From NCBI RefSeq assembly GCF_030546745.1, contig NZ_JAUOPD010000011.1:62001-126000 (forward strand): a stretch of 64,000 nucleotides of DNA, written 5' to 3'. The DNA is from Thalassotalea sp. 1_MG-2023 (lineage in GTDB: Bacteria > Pseudomonadota > Gammaproteobacteria > Enterobacterales > Alteromonadaceae). Of the stretch, positions 26,515 through 34,820 are shown piece by piece. Both the position numbers and the translations under genes were made by a program. A model generated the notes under the pieces. That model was not told the origin of the DNA. It saw only the letters and a program-made list of their open reading frames with translations, and made no database searches. Within the stretch, counting starts at the first letter, position 1. Every line of letters starts with the position of its first letter.

Positions 26515-26529
26515 AAATCTAGTTGATTT
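26515..26529. promoter_or_regulatory. Candidate LysR-type box
   Basis: AAATC-TAGTT-GATTT: perfect 5-base arms in a T-N11-A frame, the classical LysR-box architecture, 57 bases before the lysR start and in the shared control region with aceA. The core ACTAGATT recurs (on the other strand) near 28867 before glcB. Confidence 0.5.
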
Positions 26530-26586
26530 GACGCGTTATAAATGACATAAAGCTTATTTATCTAAATGATATAAACTATTAATCAG

Positions 26587-27534
26587 ATGAATATTTCAAA
26601 AATTGACCTTAACTTACTTATCTATCTAGACGTATTGCTTCGAGAGAAAAATGTGACTCGAGCCGCAAGTCAACTAAATATTACTCAGCCTGCCATGAGT
26701 AATGGTCTGAAGCGTTTACGCACATTGTTTAACGATCCTATTTTAGTAAGAACATCTGATGGAATGGTGCCAACTGAGCGTGCTAGAGCACTTTCACCGA
26801 TGATAAGAAAAATCCTGTTAGAATTAGAAGAAGCATTACAAGGTGAAGAAGAGTTTAACGAGAAAACCAGTCAGCGAGTGTTTCGATTAATGGCAAGCGA
26901 TTACGCCGCATCTACTCTCTTGCCAGTTTTACTTCGAAAAGTAAATCGCATAGCACCCAACGTGACAATAGACATTATGACCCCTAGTGACGTTAACTTT
27001 CATGATGTTGAAGCCGGTAAAATTGATATGGCAATTAACCGGTTTGATGAACTACCACAATCATTTCATCAGAAAACTATTTGGCGTGACGAATTTTCAT
27101 GTTTATTAAGTGCAGATAATGAAGTTGTTACTAAGTTCAACCTAAACAGTTACTTAGCTTCAAAACATGTTTGGGTATCTAAAACCGGTTTTGGTGTAGG
27201 TGTTGGTATGGATCCGAAAGATGTGCAAAAACTAGGGTGGGTTGACGAAGCATTAGCACGTTTAGGTAAAAAGCGAGATATAAAGGTTTTCACCCGGAGT
27301 TATCACGTGGCAATGCAACTCGCTTTTGAAGATGGTTTAGTTGCAACACTGCCGACTAAAGCAGCTATGCTTCATAAAGATGATGCGAATTACACCATTT
27401 TAAAACCCCCTTTTGACATTCCAGATATTGAGCTAAAAATGATATGGAGCCCTTTACTACACCATGATGCAAGTCATATTTGGTTCAGACAGTTAGTCAT
27501 TGAAGCAGCAAATGAACACAGCAGTGACCGTTAA
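26587..27534 (+). CDS. LysR-family transcriptional regulator
   Basis: A 315-residue regulator. The N-terminal winged HTH (about 6-65: DLNLLIYLDVLLREKNVTRAA, then LNITQPAMSNGLKRLR) is of the NodD/LysR class, followed by a periplasmic-binding-protein-like effector domain (about 95-305). It is divergent from aceA and 5 bases before lrgA, so it probably heads an lysR-lrgA-lrgB unit and may control aceA and glcB as well (inference from position). The ligand is unknown; a C2/C3 acid would fit. Confidence 0.92.
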   Translation: MNISKIDLNLLIYLDVLLREKNVTRAASQLNITQPAMSNGLKRLRTLFNDPILVRTSDGMVPTERARALSPMIRKILLELEEALQGEEEFNEKTSQRVFRLMASDYAASTLLPVLLRKVNRIAPNVTIDIMTPSDVNFHDVEAGKIDMAINRFDELPQSFHQKTIWRDEFSCLLSADNEVVTKFNLNSYLASKHVWVSKTGFGVGVGMDPKDVQKLGWVDEALARLGKKRDIKVFTRSYHVAMQLAFEDGLVATLPTKAAMLHKDDANYTILKPPFDIPDIELKMIWSPLLHHDASHIWFRQLVIEAANEHSSDR

Positions 27535-27539
27535 ACATT

Positions 27540-27890
27540 ATGCCTGCGCCATTATATTCAATTATTGTCATATTAATCTGTTTGTTTGCAGGTTACGGAA
27601 TTAATTTTGCTGTTGGTGGTTTACCCCCTAGTCTTTACGGAATGATGCTATTTACCATCTCGTTACACTACAAACTAATAGATGATAAAACCGTAGCAAA
27701 TAGTATCAGTTGGACTTTAAAAAACATGGGAGTCTGTTTTGTACCAGCAGGTGTGGGCATTATTGAACACTATGACTTAGTAAGGTCACATGGTATTGCT
27801 ATGGTTATCATTACCTTTGTTACCACTTGGCTGCTGCTTACCTTTGTCGGGTGGACAGTACAACAACAAGAAAATAAAAAAGCACGTTAA
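27540..27890 (+). CDS. lrgA: CidA/LrgA-family membrane protein
   Basis: A 116-residue membrane protein with about four hydrophobic helices. The pattern GGLPPSLYGMMLFT followed by the ALKNMGVCFVPAGVGIIEH-like block (here TLKNMGVCFVPAGVGIIEH) is characteristic of the LrgA/CidA family. These proteins pair with LrgB/CidB. They were first described as holin-like but have since been linked to pyruvate and, in the plastid fusion PLGG1, to glycolate/glycerate transport. It is followed after one base by lrgB. Confidence 0.9.
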   Translation: MPAPLYSIIVILICLFAGYGINFAVGGLPPSLYGMMLFTISLHYKLIDDKTVANSISWTLKNMGVCFVPAGVGIIEHYDLVRSHGIAMVIITFVTTWLLLTFVGWTVQQQENKKAR

Positions 27891-27891
27891 C

Positions 27892-28593
27892 ATGGTATTT
27901 TTTGGCTCTATTTTGTTTTTTTGTATGATAACCATCTTGATTTATCAAGGCTTCGTGAAACTACAAAACCGATTAAATCAGGTGTGGTTAAATCCAATGT
28001 TGTTTTCAGTAATTACGATTATTGCACTGCTGATGTGGTTCCAAATTGACTATCATACCTATCAAACGAATAGTCAAATAATTACGTGGTTATTACAGCC
28101 TGCAGTAGTAGCACTTGGTTATCCACTTTATCAGCAGTTGCACAGTATGAGAAGTCAATGGAAAAGTATCACTATATTACTCACTATTTCCGCTTCACTC
28201 GTTGTTATTATTAGTTTTTTATTCACTTATATTATCACCAAAGAGTACGGCATTTCGGTCTCCATAGCTTTAAAGTCAATTACTACCCCTATTGCACTAG
28301 CCATTACTGAACAATTAAATGGCAATCAGGCAGTTACTGCTTTTGCGATAATACTTGCAGGTTTATTTGGCGCATTGATGGGAGTGCCGTGGTTACAATT
28401 AATTGGTGTAAAATCTCATAAAGCCCAAGGTATTGCTGTAGGAGCCGCGAGTCATGTTTTAGGCACTGCTACGATTAGTCAACTATCGTTTCAACATGCC
28501 GCCTATGGTTCTTTAGCCCTAATTATATCAGCCACTATAACAGCAATTATTTCACCCGCGATCATCCACCAATTGATGGTAATGCTTAGCTAG
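27892..28593 (+). CDS. lrgB: LrgB/CidB-family membrane protein
   Basis: A 233-residue polytopic membrane protein that pairs with LrgA. The start is set at ATG 27892, one base after the lrgA stop; longer readings extend into lrgA and do not look like LrgB. The family signature is visible as SVSIALKSITTPIALAI (about 118-134) and the C-terminal block with GIAVGAASHVLGTA. About six to seven hydrophobic segments. Its position between a LysR regulator and malate synthase G suggests transport of a small acid such as glycolate, glyoxylate or pyruvate rather than cell lysis (inference). Confidence 0.9.
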   Translation: MVFFGSILFFCMITILIYQGFVKLQNRLNQVWLNPMLFSVITIIALLMWFQIDYHTYQTNSQIITWLLQPAVVALGYPLYQQLHSMRSQWKSITILLTISASLVVIISFLFTYIITKEYGISVSIALKSITTPIALAITEQLNGNQAVTAFAIILAGLFGALMGVPWLQLIGVKSHKAQGIAVGAASHVLGTATISQLSFQHAAYGSLALIISATITAIISPAIIHQLMVMLS

Positions 28594-28945
28594 AGTATTG
28601 CTAATAGCGTAGCATTTCATATCAAACATTCAGCAAACATTAACTCTTTATAATATACATTCACATTATGAATGTTTGTTATCACAAAAGACAATAATTG
28701 TTTGTTGCGAAGCTGAATAATAACCACCAAAAACAATTTATTACTTAAAATCAAATACTTAAATTGACACGCAAGCCTTGTGTCTTATTGTATATTTTTA
28801 CTAAAAACTTCACATAGACTTTCGTGCTATTGAATAACCATTGTTAACTGGTACATTCATGCTGACACTAGATTGACAACACCCCTGAAAACTTTCTTTT
28901 TGATGTTGTTACTTTGATCACAACGAATTATGACGAGGAATCATC
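28594..28945. other. Intergenic gap upstream of malate synthase G
   Basis: About 350 AT-rich bases. Contents: a short hairpin ACATTC / GAATGT near 28660-28677 that may end the lrgAB transcript, and the operator-like palindrome at 28766-28784. No ORF was found. Confidence 0.55.
28766..28784. promoter_or_regulatory. Operator-like palindrome before glcB
   Basis: GACACGCAAGCCTTGTGTC: outer arms GACAC / GTGTC and inner CAAG / CTTG. It overlaps a possible -35 (TTGACA at 28764-28769), with a -10-like TATTGT 16 bases later. Repressor binding there would block the promoter; the regulator is unknown. Confidence 0.4.
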
Positions 28946-31147
28946 ATGTCTGAACGCACGCACATAGCAGGGTTACAAGTATCAACATGCCTTTACGAAT
29001 TTGTAGAGCACGAAGTGCTAGTTGATTTACCGATAAAAACAGCTGACTTTTGGCAACAATTTGCTGCAATTATTGAAGATTTATCCCCTATCAATGCTGC
29101 GTTACTACAAACTAGAGCCGATTTACAACAAGCAATTACGACTTGGCACGAACAACCTCACAATGATGTAAATAATACCGAAAGTTATAAAAGCTTTCTT
29201 GAAAACATCGGTTACATAGTACCGAAAGTAGAAAACTTTCATATTACGACTGAAAATGTAGATGATGAATTAGCACGAATGGCAGGCCCACAACTTGTTG
29301 TGCCTATTACCAACGCACGATTCGCACTCAATGCGGTGAATGCACGTTGGGGAAGTTTGTATGACGCGTTATATGGCACTGATGCAATCGCTGATCAAGA
29401 AGGTTATAGAAGAACCCATGAATATAACCCCGTGCGGGGACAACAAGTGATCAGTTATGGTAGAGATTTTCTAGATAATGCCTTGCCATTAACCTCTGGC
29501 TCTCATCAACAGGCCGTGAGTTATCAATATATTGATAATGAGTTAATTATTACCCTTGCTGATCAAAAAACCGTTCGATTAAATAACCCTTCTCAATTGT
29601 TAGGGTTTCAAGGTGAACTGACTGAGCCTAGTTGCTTATTATTTGAGCACAACGGTTTACGCTTTGAAATTAACTTTAACGCAAACAGTGAAATTGCTTC
29701 GAGAGATTTAGCTGGTGTTAGCGACATTACTTTAGAGTCAGCTTTAACAACAATTATGGACTGTGAAGACTCTGTAGCAACCGTCGATGCTGAAGATAAA
29801 GTATCAGCGTATCGCAACTGGCTAGGGCTTAATCAAGGAAAGCTATCAACGAACGTTACCAAAAACAACCAACAATTTGTGCGCACAATGGTCAGCGACA
29901 AATGTTATAAAACCCCAGAAGGAAACAGTTTCACTTTAAGTGGGCGCAGTTTAATGTTTATTCGCAATGTTGGCCACTTAATGACAAACGACGCAATTAT
30001 CACACAACAAGGAAAGCCTGTTTATGAGGGAATTCTTGATGCAATGATCACGGCTACTATTGCTCTTTACGATATTTTAGGCAAAAACCCATTAACCAAC
30101 AGCGCTAAAAAATCTATCTATATTGTAAAACCCAAAATGCACGGCCCAGAAGAAGTCGCCTTTTCAGTAACCTTATTTGATCGTGTAGAACGCGCATTAG
30201 GTCTTGCTAAAAATACCATTAAAATGGGAATTATGGATGAAGAACGGCGCACAAGTGTTAATTTAAAAGCATGTATTTTTGCGGCGAAAGAGCGCGTAGT
30301 GTTTATTAATACTGGCTTTTTAGATCGTACCGGTGATGAAATACATACTTCTATGGCGTGCGGTGCAATGGAAAGAAAAAATGCCATTAAAGATACCCCT
30401 TGGATTAGCGCATATGAAAATAGTAATGTTGATATTGGCTTACAAAGTGGCTTATCTAAAAAAGCACAAATAGGAAAAGGCATGTGGCCGATCCCTGATA
30501 ATATGGCTGATATGTTAAACAGCAAAATAGCCCATGTTAATGCGGGCGCAAACACAGCTTGGGTACCATCACCAACAGCTGCAACGTTACACGCCTTGCA
30601 CTACCACCAAGTTGATGTATTCCAACTAAGAGAGCAACTTTCCAGGCGTGTTCCTGCAAACTTAGACGACATGCTTTCGGTTCCTTTAGCTAAAGATACC
30701 CATTGGAGTGAACAAGAAATTGCCGATGAACTCGATAATAATATTCAAGGAATTCTTGGCTATGTCGTTAGATGGATTGACCAAGGCATTGGTTGTTCGA
30801 AAGTGCCTGATATTAACGATGTTGGTTTGATGGAAGACAGGGCTACACTGCGTATTTCAAGTCAGCATGTAGCTAACTGGTTAAAACACGGGATCTGCCA
30901 AGTTGAAGAGGTAGAAAATAGTTTCAAAAAAATGGCAAAAATAGTAGATCAACAAAATAGTAATGACCCAGCTTATCAGCCTATGTGCCATGATCTTTCA
31001 TCAAATGTGGCATTCAATGCCGCTAAAGCCCTTGTCTTTGAAGCTGAAACACAACCCAATGGTTATACAGAACCTTTATTACATGCCTACCGATTAAAGG
31101 TTAAGCGTTTGAATAGCACCGACAAAGCAGTCAGTTTAATCGCGTAA
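28946..31147 (+). CDS. glcB: Malate synthase G
   Basis: Condenses glyoxylate with acetyl-CoA to malate. The 733 residues fit the monomeric G isoform (about 723), not the A isoform (about 530). The N-terminal clasp, the TIM-barrel region with MGIMDEERRTSVNLKACI and the acid-rich VGLMEDRATLRISSQH block of the C-terminal domain are all present. A ribosome site (GAGGAA) precedes the ATG. With aceA it completes the glyoxylate shunt; the two genes are on opposite strands, with lysR and lrgAB between them. Confidence 0.96.
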   Translation: MSERTHIAGLQVSTCLYEFVEHEVLVDLPIKTADFWQQFAAIIEDLSPINAALLQTRADLQQAITTWHEQPHNDVNNTESYKSFLENIGYIVPKVENFHITTENVDDELARMAGPQLVVPITNARFALNAVNARWGSLYDALYGTDAIADQEGYRRTHEYNPVRGQQVISYGRDFLDNALPLTSGSHQQAVSYQYIDNELIITLADQKTVRLNNPSQLLGFQGELTEPSCLLFEHNGLRFEINFNANSEIASRDLAGVSDITLESALTTIMDCEDSVATVDAEDKVSAYRNWLGLNQGKLSTNVTKNNQQFVRTMVSDKCYKTPEGNSFTLSGRSLMFIRNVGHLMTNDAIITQQGKPVYEGILDAMITATIALYDILGKNPLTNSAKKSIYIVKPKMHGPEEVAFSVTLFDRVERALGLAKNTIKMGIMDEERRTSVNLKACIFAAKERVVFINTGFLDRTGDEIHTSMACGAMERKNAIKDTPWISAYENSNVDIGLQSGLSKKAQIGKGMWPIPDNMADMLNSKIAHVNAGANTAWVPSPTAATLHALHYHQVDVFQLREQLSRRVPANLDDMLSVPLAKDTHWSEQEIADELDNNIQGILGYVVRWIDQGIGCSKVPDINDVGLMEDRATLRISSQHVANWLKHGICQVEEVENSFKKMAKIVDQQNSNDPAYQPMCHDLSSNVAFNAAKALVFEAETQPNGYTEPLLHAYRLKVKRLNSTDKAVSLIA

Positions 31148-31210
31148 TGAACAAATAATTCAACGGTAACAACGATTAATCTCAAAATTTCGACCGCTTA
31201 TCCCAAAGCA

Positions 31211-31267
31211 TTCGCATTTACCCGTTATTACAATTAAAGTAAAAATGTAAAAACGAGTAAATGCGAA
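31211..31267. repeat. Long inverted repeat downstream of glcB
   Basis: Arms of 16 bases (31211-31226 and 31252-31267) with a single mismatch: TTCGCATTTAC-CGTT against AACG-GTAAATGCGAA, loop of 25 bases. No U-tract follows, so it is not a standard intrinsic terminator; it may be an mRNA 3'-end stabiliser or a protein target. Confidence 0.6.
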
Positions 31268-31316
31268 AGTTAGCAAATTGTTAATTGCGCGATAAATTTG
31301 GTGAGAGGATGAGACA

Positions 31317-31712
31317 ATGAAATCATTGGCTAAGCAAATACTAATCAAAAGTACCATCTGCATACTTTTATTAGGAACAGGAAGTATAAGCGCTGGGCCA
31401 AGAACAAACATCGACGCTGAACATTTAACAAAAGCTCAAACAAATTATATTTTTTTTGCACCGCAAGTGATGTCTCAAGGGACTAATTATTCTTCTCTGT
31501 TTACATCTACGCAACATTATTCAGCACTACTCACCAATAATACCAAGCACTCTCAACTTGCACGTTGTGCCAAAAAGAAAAACGAGCTGTATGAGTTAAC
31601 AACCATTATTAGCGATAAGTTACATGTGTTGCTGTCATATTTCGATGAAACACCAAAGTATCAATTCGCCGATAAACGTGAAAATAAAGAAGCCTTACCT
31701 ATTGAAGGTTAA
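31317..31712 (+). CDS. Small exported protein of unknown function
   Basis: Not a family I recognise. The 131-residue protein has a typical signal peptide (basic MKSLAKQILIK, hydrophobic STICILLLG, cleavage after SISA near 26), so it is probably periplasmic. The mature part is polar, with one cysteine (ARCAKKKNE) and a helical C-terminal half ending in charged residues. A ribosome site (GAGAGGATGAGAC) precedes the ATG. It stands alone, 170 bases after glcB, with the inverted repeat (31211-31267) in its upstream region. Confidence 0.65.
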   Translation: MKSLAKQILIKSTICILLLGTGSISAGPRTNIDAEHLTKAQTNYIFFAPQVMSQGTNYSSLFTSTQHYSALLTNNTKHSQLARCAKKKNELYELTTIISDKLHVLLSYFDETPKYQFADKRENKEALPIEG

Positions 31713-32017
31713 AAATATAGGCACTCTAAAATCCTCTACATTCCTAATTTTTAACTCTCATCACAATGAAAAACAAAAACATTGAGTTCAATGCCTTTGC
31801 CTTAACATTTAATTTCCAGAACTGAGAAGACGGTTTACAAAACACGCAATTCTGCTATTAAAACCGCTAAGAGCTAACCCACACAGCAAAAAAAACTCAT
31901 CCATTATCACATTACCTTGTTATTAAAGTTGATTTAGTAAAATAACCAAAACACCATAAAGCCTTGTGCTAACTTATTAAATTTATTATGTTTAATACAT
32001 AATAATAAAGGATATTT
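31713..32017. other. Intergenic gap, nothing recognised
   Basis: About 305 AT-rich bases between the small exported protein and the serine hydrolase. It presumably carries the hydrolase promoter (a TTAATACATAATAATAAAGG stretch just before the ATG supplies the ribosome site). No hairpin, ORF or repeat was found. Confidence 0.5.
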
Positions 32018-33112
32018 ATGAATTTATTTAACGCCCTAACCTGTTTAGCACTACTCTCGACATTTAGTCATGCACACACTTATACTTTACAACCCTTGAA
32101 TAACTCACTTGGTATTAAAAAAGAGACTGCTGTACCAACACTAAACTTAGCAACGTTTAATCCGCAAAAGCTGCAAAAGCTCAATGAGTTTCTCAAAACA
32201 TCAAATACTTCTTCTTTAGTATTAATGAGCGAAGGGAAGGTGTTATTTTCGTTTGGCGATATACATAAAAAACATACCATTCATTCAATACGAAAACCGA
32301 TGTTAAACGCCCTATATGGTATATATGTTGACCGAGGTAAGATCAAAATAGATACGCCCCTTGCTTCTTTATCAATAGATGATATTACTCCGCTCACAAA
32401 AATTGAGAAATCAGCCACTATTAAACAAATTTTACAAAGCCGATCCGGAATTTACCTACCTTCTGCTGCAACCTCACCAGCTATGCTAGACAATATGCCT
32501 AAGAGAGGTGAGTTCTTACCCGGAGAAAAGTTTTTTTACAATAACTGGGACTTCAACGTAGCAGGCGCTATTTTTGAAAAGTTGACCGGAGAAAACATTT
32601 ATTCAGCCTTTTACAAAGAAATAGCTAAGCCTTTGAATATGCTTGATTATAAAGGTGAATATATCACTATAGATAACAATACTGATATAGCTAAGCTAAC
32701 TGCTGATGGCTTTTATCAATATGAACGCGATAAATCAAAATTTCCTGCATATCATTTTAGAATGTCGGCCTATGATTTAGCACTTTTTGGACAGTTATAT
32801 GAAAAGAATGGTCTTTGGCATAACAATCAACTTATATCAAAAGATTGGATAACCAAAAGTACTACATCTTACTCTATTACAAACCCTTATTTAGATTTTG
32901 GTTATGGCATGCTTTGGTATGTTATTAATGCTAATAAGACCCGTCCAAACAAAGCGTTTTACCATACAGGTGTTGGCGTTCATATGTTAGCGGTTTACCC
33001 AGGTTCAGATTTTGTTTTAGTACATCAGGTAGATACCGAGTCGACTGTTCAATTTGAACAAAAAAACCTATATAAAATTATTTCATTGGTATTTGATGCA
33101 TTAGAGCAATAA
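32018..33112 (+). CDS. Exported serine hydrolase, class C beta-lactamase fold
   Basis: A 364-residue member of the beta-lactamase/transpeptidase-like family (Pfam Beta-lactamase). A signal peptide (LFNALTCLALLSTFSHA, cleavage near 19) precedes the domain. The three catalytic motifs are in order: SxxK as SIRK near 91, YxN as YNN near 174, and HTG in FYHTGVGVH near 315. Such proteins may be esterases, D-aminopeptidases or penicillin-binding proteins; beta-lactamase activity cannot be claimed. Its TAA is embedded in the terminator stem. Confidence 0.9.
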   Translation: MNLFNALTCLALLSTFSHAHTYTLQPLNNSLGIKKETAVPTLNLATFNPQKLQKLNEFLKTSNTSSLVLMSEGKVLFSFGDIHKKHTIHSIRKPMLNALYGIYVDRGKIKIDTPLASLSIDDITPLTKIEKSATIKQILQSRSGIYLPSAATSPAMLDNMPKRGEFLPGEKFFYNNWDFNVAGAIFEKLTGENIYSAFYKEIAKPLNMLDYKGEYITIDNNTDIAKLTADGFYQYERDKSKFPAYHFRMSAYDLALFGQLYEKNGLWHNNQLISKDWITKSTTSYSITNPYLDFGYGMLWYVINANKTRPNKAFYHTGVGVHMLAVYPGSDFVLVHQVDTESTVQFEQKNLYKIISLVFDALEQ

Positions 33113-33149
33113 TAAAGGGTCCATTGTCACTATCAATGGACCCTTTATT
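33111..33149. terminator. Bidirectional terminator with a 16-bp perfect stem
   Basis: Arms AATAAAGGGTCCATTG and CAATGGACCCTTTATT around a 7-base loop. It serves two convergent units: the serine hydrolase and the sigma-factor operon. Confidence 0.93.
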
Positions 33150-33158
33150 TAACGAGGT

Positions 33159-34106
33159 TTAAAATTGATATCGTTTAGACTTCGCTAATAATTGCTTAGT
33201 GTTAATATCGTCGCCAGCACAGTCACTAATGTCTTTTTTACTAAACACGATAACGCTGTCTTTATAGCGATTCCCCTGTTTTGCACCGCCCGATTTAATC
33301 AGTAAATTTACATGTTCAGTTCTTGGCACTGCTTTTAAGCCATTACCATATAAACAAAACGTTTCTGCCAGTGAATAAGACAACGATTTATAGTAAGCAA
33401 TACGTTCTTTTTCGCGTTCTGCTTGTTTAACAAGCTGTGCTTTTCTTACTTCCTTGTCTTGCTTTTCTAATGACTTCATTAAACTTTTTAGCTTGTCTTT
33501 TTGAGCTTGTAATGATTTTACGGCTGATTGCAATTCAGCTTTTGATTCCTTATCTGCTCTGCGTAATTGGAACTCGTGATCTCTTAACTCTCGCTCTACT
33601 TCTCGAAGCTCATACGTTGTGTCACGACGCCTTTCTCTTAAATCACGGTAACTTTCATGATTTTCATGCATTGCTTCCATGGCTTGTTCATAATTACTGG
33701 CGGCACTTTCCATCGCTTCTGCAACCTTTTGCTCCAATTCAACATCAACTAGTCCATTAAATTCAATATCTTCTACTGAAGGTAAAGGTGGTATTGGTGC
33801 TCTAGGTGGCAATGGTACGCCGTCTGGCAAATCAAAACTAAACCTCGCATTACCCCAATGGTTTCGAAATGTGCTTGAGCTAATGGAAAACAATACGCCC
33901 TGTCCTTTAAGATAGGTAGTTTCAACCCCGTTTATTGCGATTGTTTTTCCGTTGTGCTCTTGTGTTGAGGCTGATTTAATGATTTTACTCATTATCGCTA
34001 GTTGTTTATGCATAGCAGCAAACTCATCAGTAGATGACGCCAATACAGTCGTTGACATAAAAGCGGGTATTGCGGCACATAAAGCCGTAGTTGCGTACTT
34101 TTTCAT
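33159..34106 (-). CDS. Periplasmic coiled-coil protein, third gene of an ECF sigma operon
   Basis: Unrecognised. A signal peptide (MKKYATTALCAAIPAF to VLA, cleavage near 23) marks it as exported. A globular N-terminal part (about 25-90) is followed by a proline-rich segment (LPPRAPIPPLP) and a long charged coiled coil (about 115-235; ERRRDTTYELREVERELRD is typical). The last 70 residues hold two cysteines (ETFCLYGNG and DISDCAGDD) that could form a disulfide. It starts 3 bases after the membrane-protein gene and is the last gene of the operon. It is likely an envelope sensor or effector controlled by, or controlling, the sigma factor (inference). Confidence 0.8.
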   Translation of the reverse strand: MKKYATTALCAAIPAFMSTTVLASSTDEFAAMHKQLAIMSKIIKSASTQEHNGKTIAINGVETTYLKGQGVLFSISSSTFRNHWGNARFSFDLPDGVPLPPRAPIPPLPSVEDIEFNGLVDVELEQKVAEAMESAASNYEQAMEAMHENHESYRDLRERRRDTTYELREVERELRDHEFQLRRADKESKAELQSAVKSLQAQKDKLKSLMKSLEKQDKEVRKAQLVKQAEREKERIAYYKSLSYSLAETFCLYGNGLKAVPRTEHVNLLIKSGGAKQGNRYKDSVIVFSKKDISDCAGDDINTKQLLAKSKRYQF

Positions 34107-34109
34107 GGG

Positions 34110-34820
34110 TTACTCCTCTGTGATCCAGTTAGCTGTGGTTACATTATCGTTTGCAGATGGAACACTCGCGCTCTGATAAAGTATGGTTTCAGCGAATCGT
34201 TTAAATGTTAATTGTTGTTGTCGTTGATCATCTTGTCGTTGATCATTGATATAGTTAATAAAATCATTCATGTCTTCTTTACGTTCTTTACGCGAAACAC
34301 CCATGATATAACTTGCCAGTTGAATATTACTTTCTTGCTGTTTACCAGTGATATCAGCCGCATAATTCGCTAATACTATTTGTTGCTCTTTGGCAAAATT
34401 TTGTAATTTTTGATCCAGTAATGTTTCAACATTTTGGGTTATGTCTGCTTGGTTATTACCTGCAAAGCTAACGCTAACCCCCTGTTCTTTTATCACGACT
34501 TCTACATTCAAAAAAACCAAGGATACTGCGAATAATGAGAACACAAATGACATGGCTGGTAGTCCTTGCCATTGCCACCAAGGCTTTATTTCTGTTTCAA
34601 AGCTTGCTGAACGATCCCAGTTTGGTACGGGTTCATCTGGGGTTATATCGGCATAATGTTCTATTTTCTCAGTGATCTGTGCGCGTTGTTCCCATACGTG
34701 ATCTTGTTTTAAATCACTTCTATTACGTCGTGCAGTTCCAGCGCTTTTATCCATTAACCACTCGCTAAATTTAGTATCTAATGACGCTTCATCATGTTTG
34801 CTGTCAGTATTTTTAGACAT
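34110..34820 (-). CDS. Single-pass membrane protein, candidate anti-sigma factor
   Basis: No named family is visible. Of 236 residues, the first 85 are cytoplasmic and polar, then comes one membrane helix (about 89-108, MSFVFSLFAVSLVFLNVEVV), then a Gln/Asn-rich periplasmic domain with helical, possibly coiled segments. The topology, and an overlap of 8 bases with the upstream sigma gene, are the usual arrangement for an anti-sigma factor. No zinc ZAS motif (HxxxCxxC) is present, so it would be of a non-ZAS type. A short motif near 75 (PVPNWDRSASFE) may be functionally conserved. Confidence 0.75.
   Translation of the reverse strand: MSKNTDSKHDEASLDTKFSEWLMDKSAGTARRNRSDLKQDHVWEQRAQITEKIEHYADITPDEPVPNWDRSASFETEIKPWWQWQGLPAMSFVFSLFAVSLVFLNVEVVIKEQGVSVSFAGNNQADITQNVETLLDQKLQNFAKEQQIVLANYAADITGKQQESNIQLASYIMGVSRKERKEDMNDFINYINDQRQDDQRQQQLTFKRFAETILYQSASVPSANDNVTTANWITEE

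Larger units (their letters stand above)
26265..26586. other. Divergent control region aceA / lysR
   Basis: About 320 AT-rich bases between two divergent genes. It contains the direct repeat near aceA and a LysR-type box near lysR, listed separately. No small gene was found. Confidence 0.6.

Noticed and set aside
27790-27891. Longer lrgB reading overlapping lrgA by 100 bases
   Set aside because: LrgB homology begins after ATG 27892 and the longer start overlaps the lrgA gene without a ribosome site.
30118-30555. Minus-strand ORF of 145 codons inside glcB
   Set aside because: It lies wholly inside malate synthase, whose frame is certain; no ribosome site or recognisable domain.
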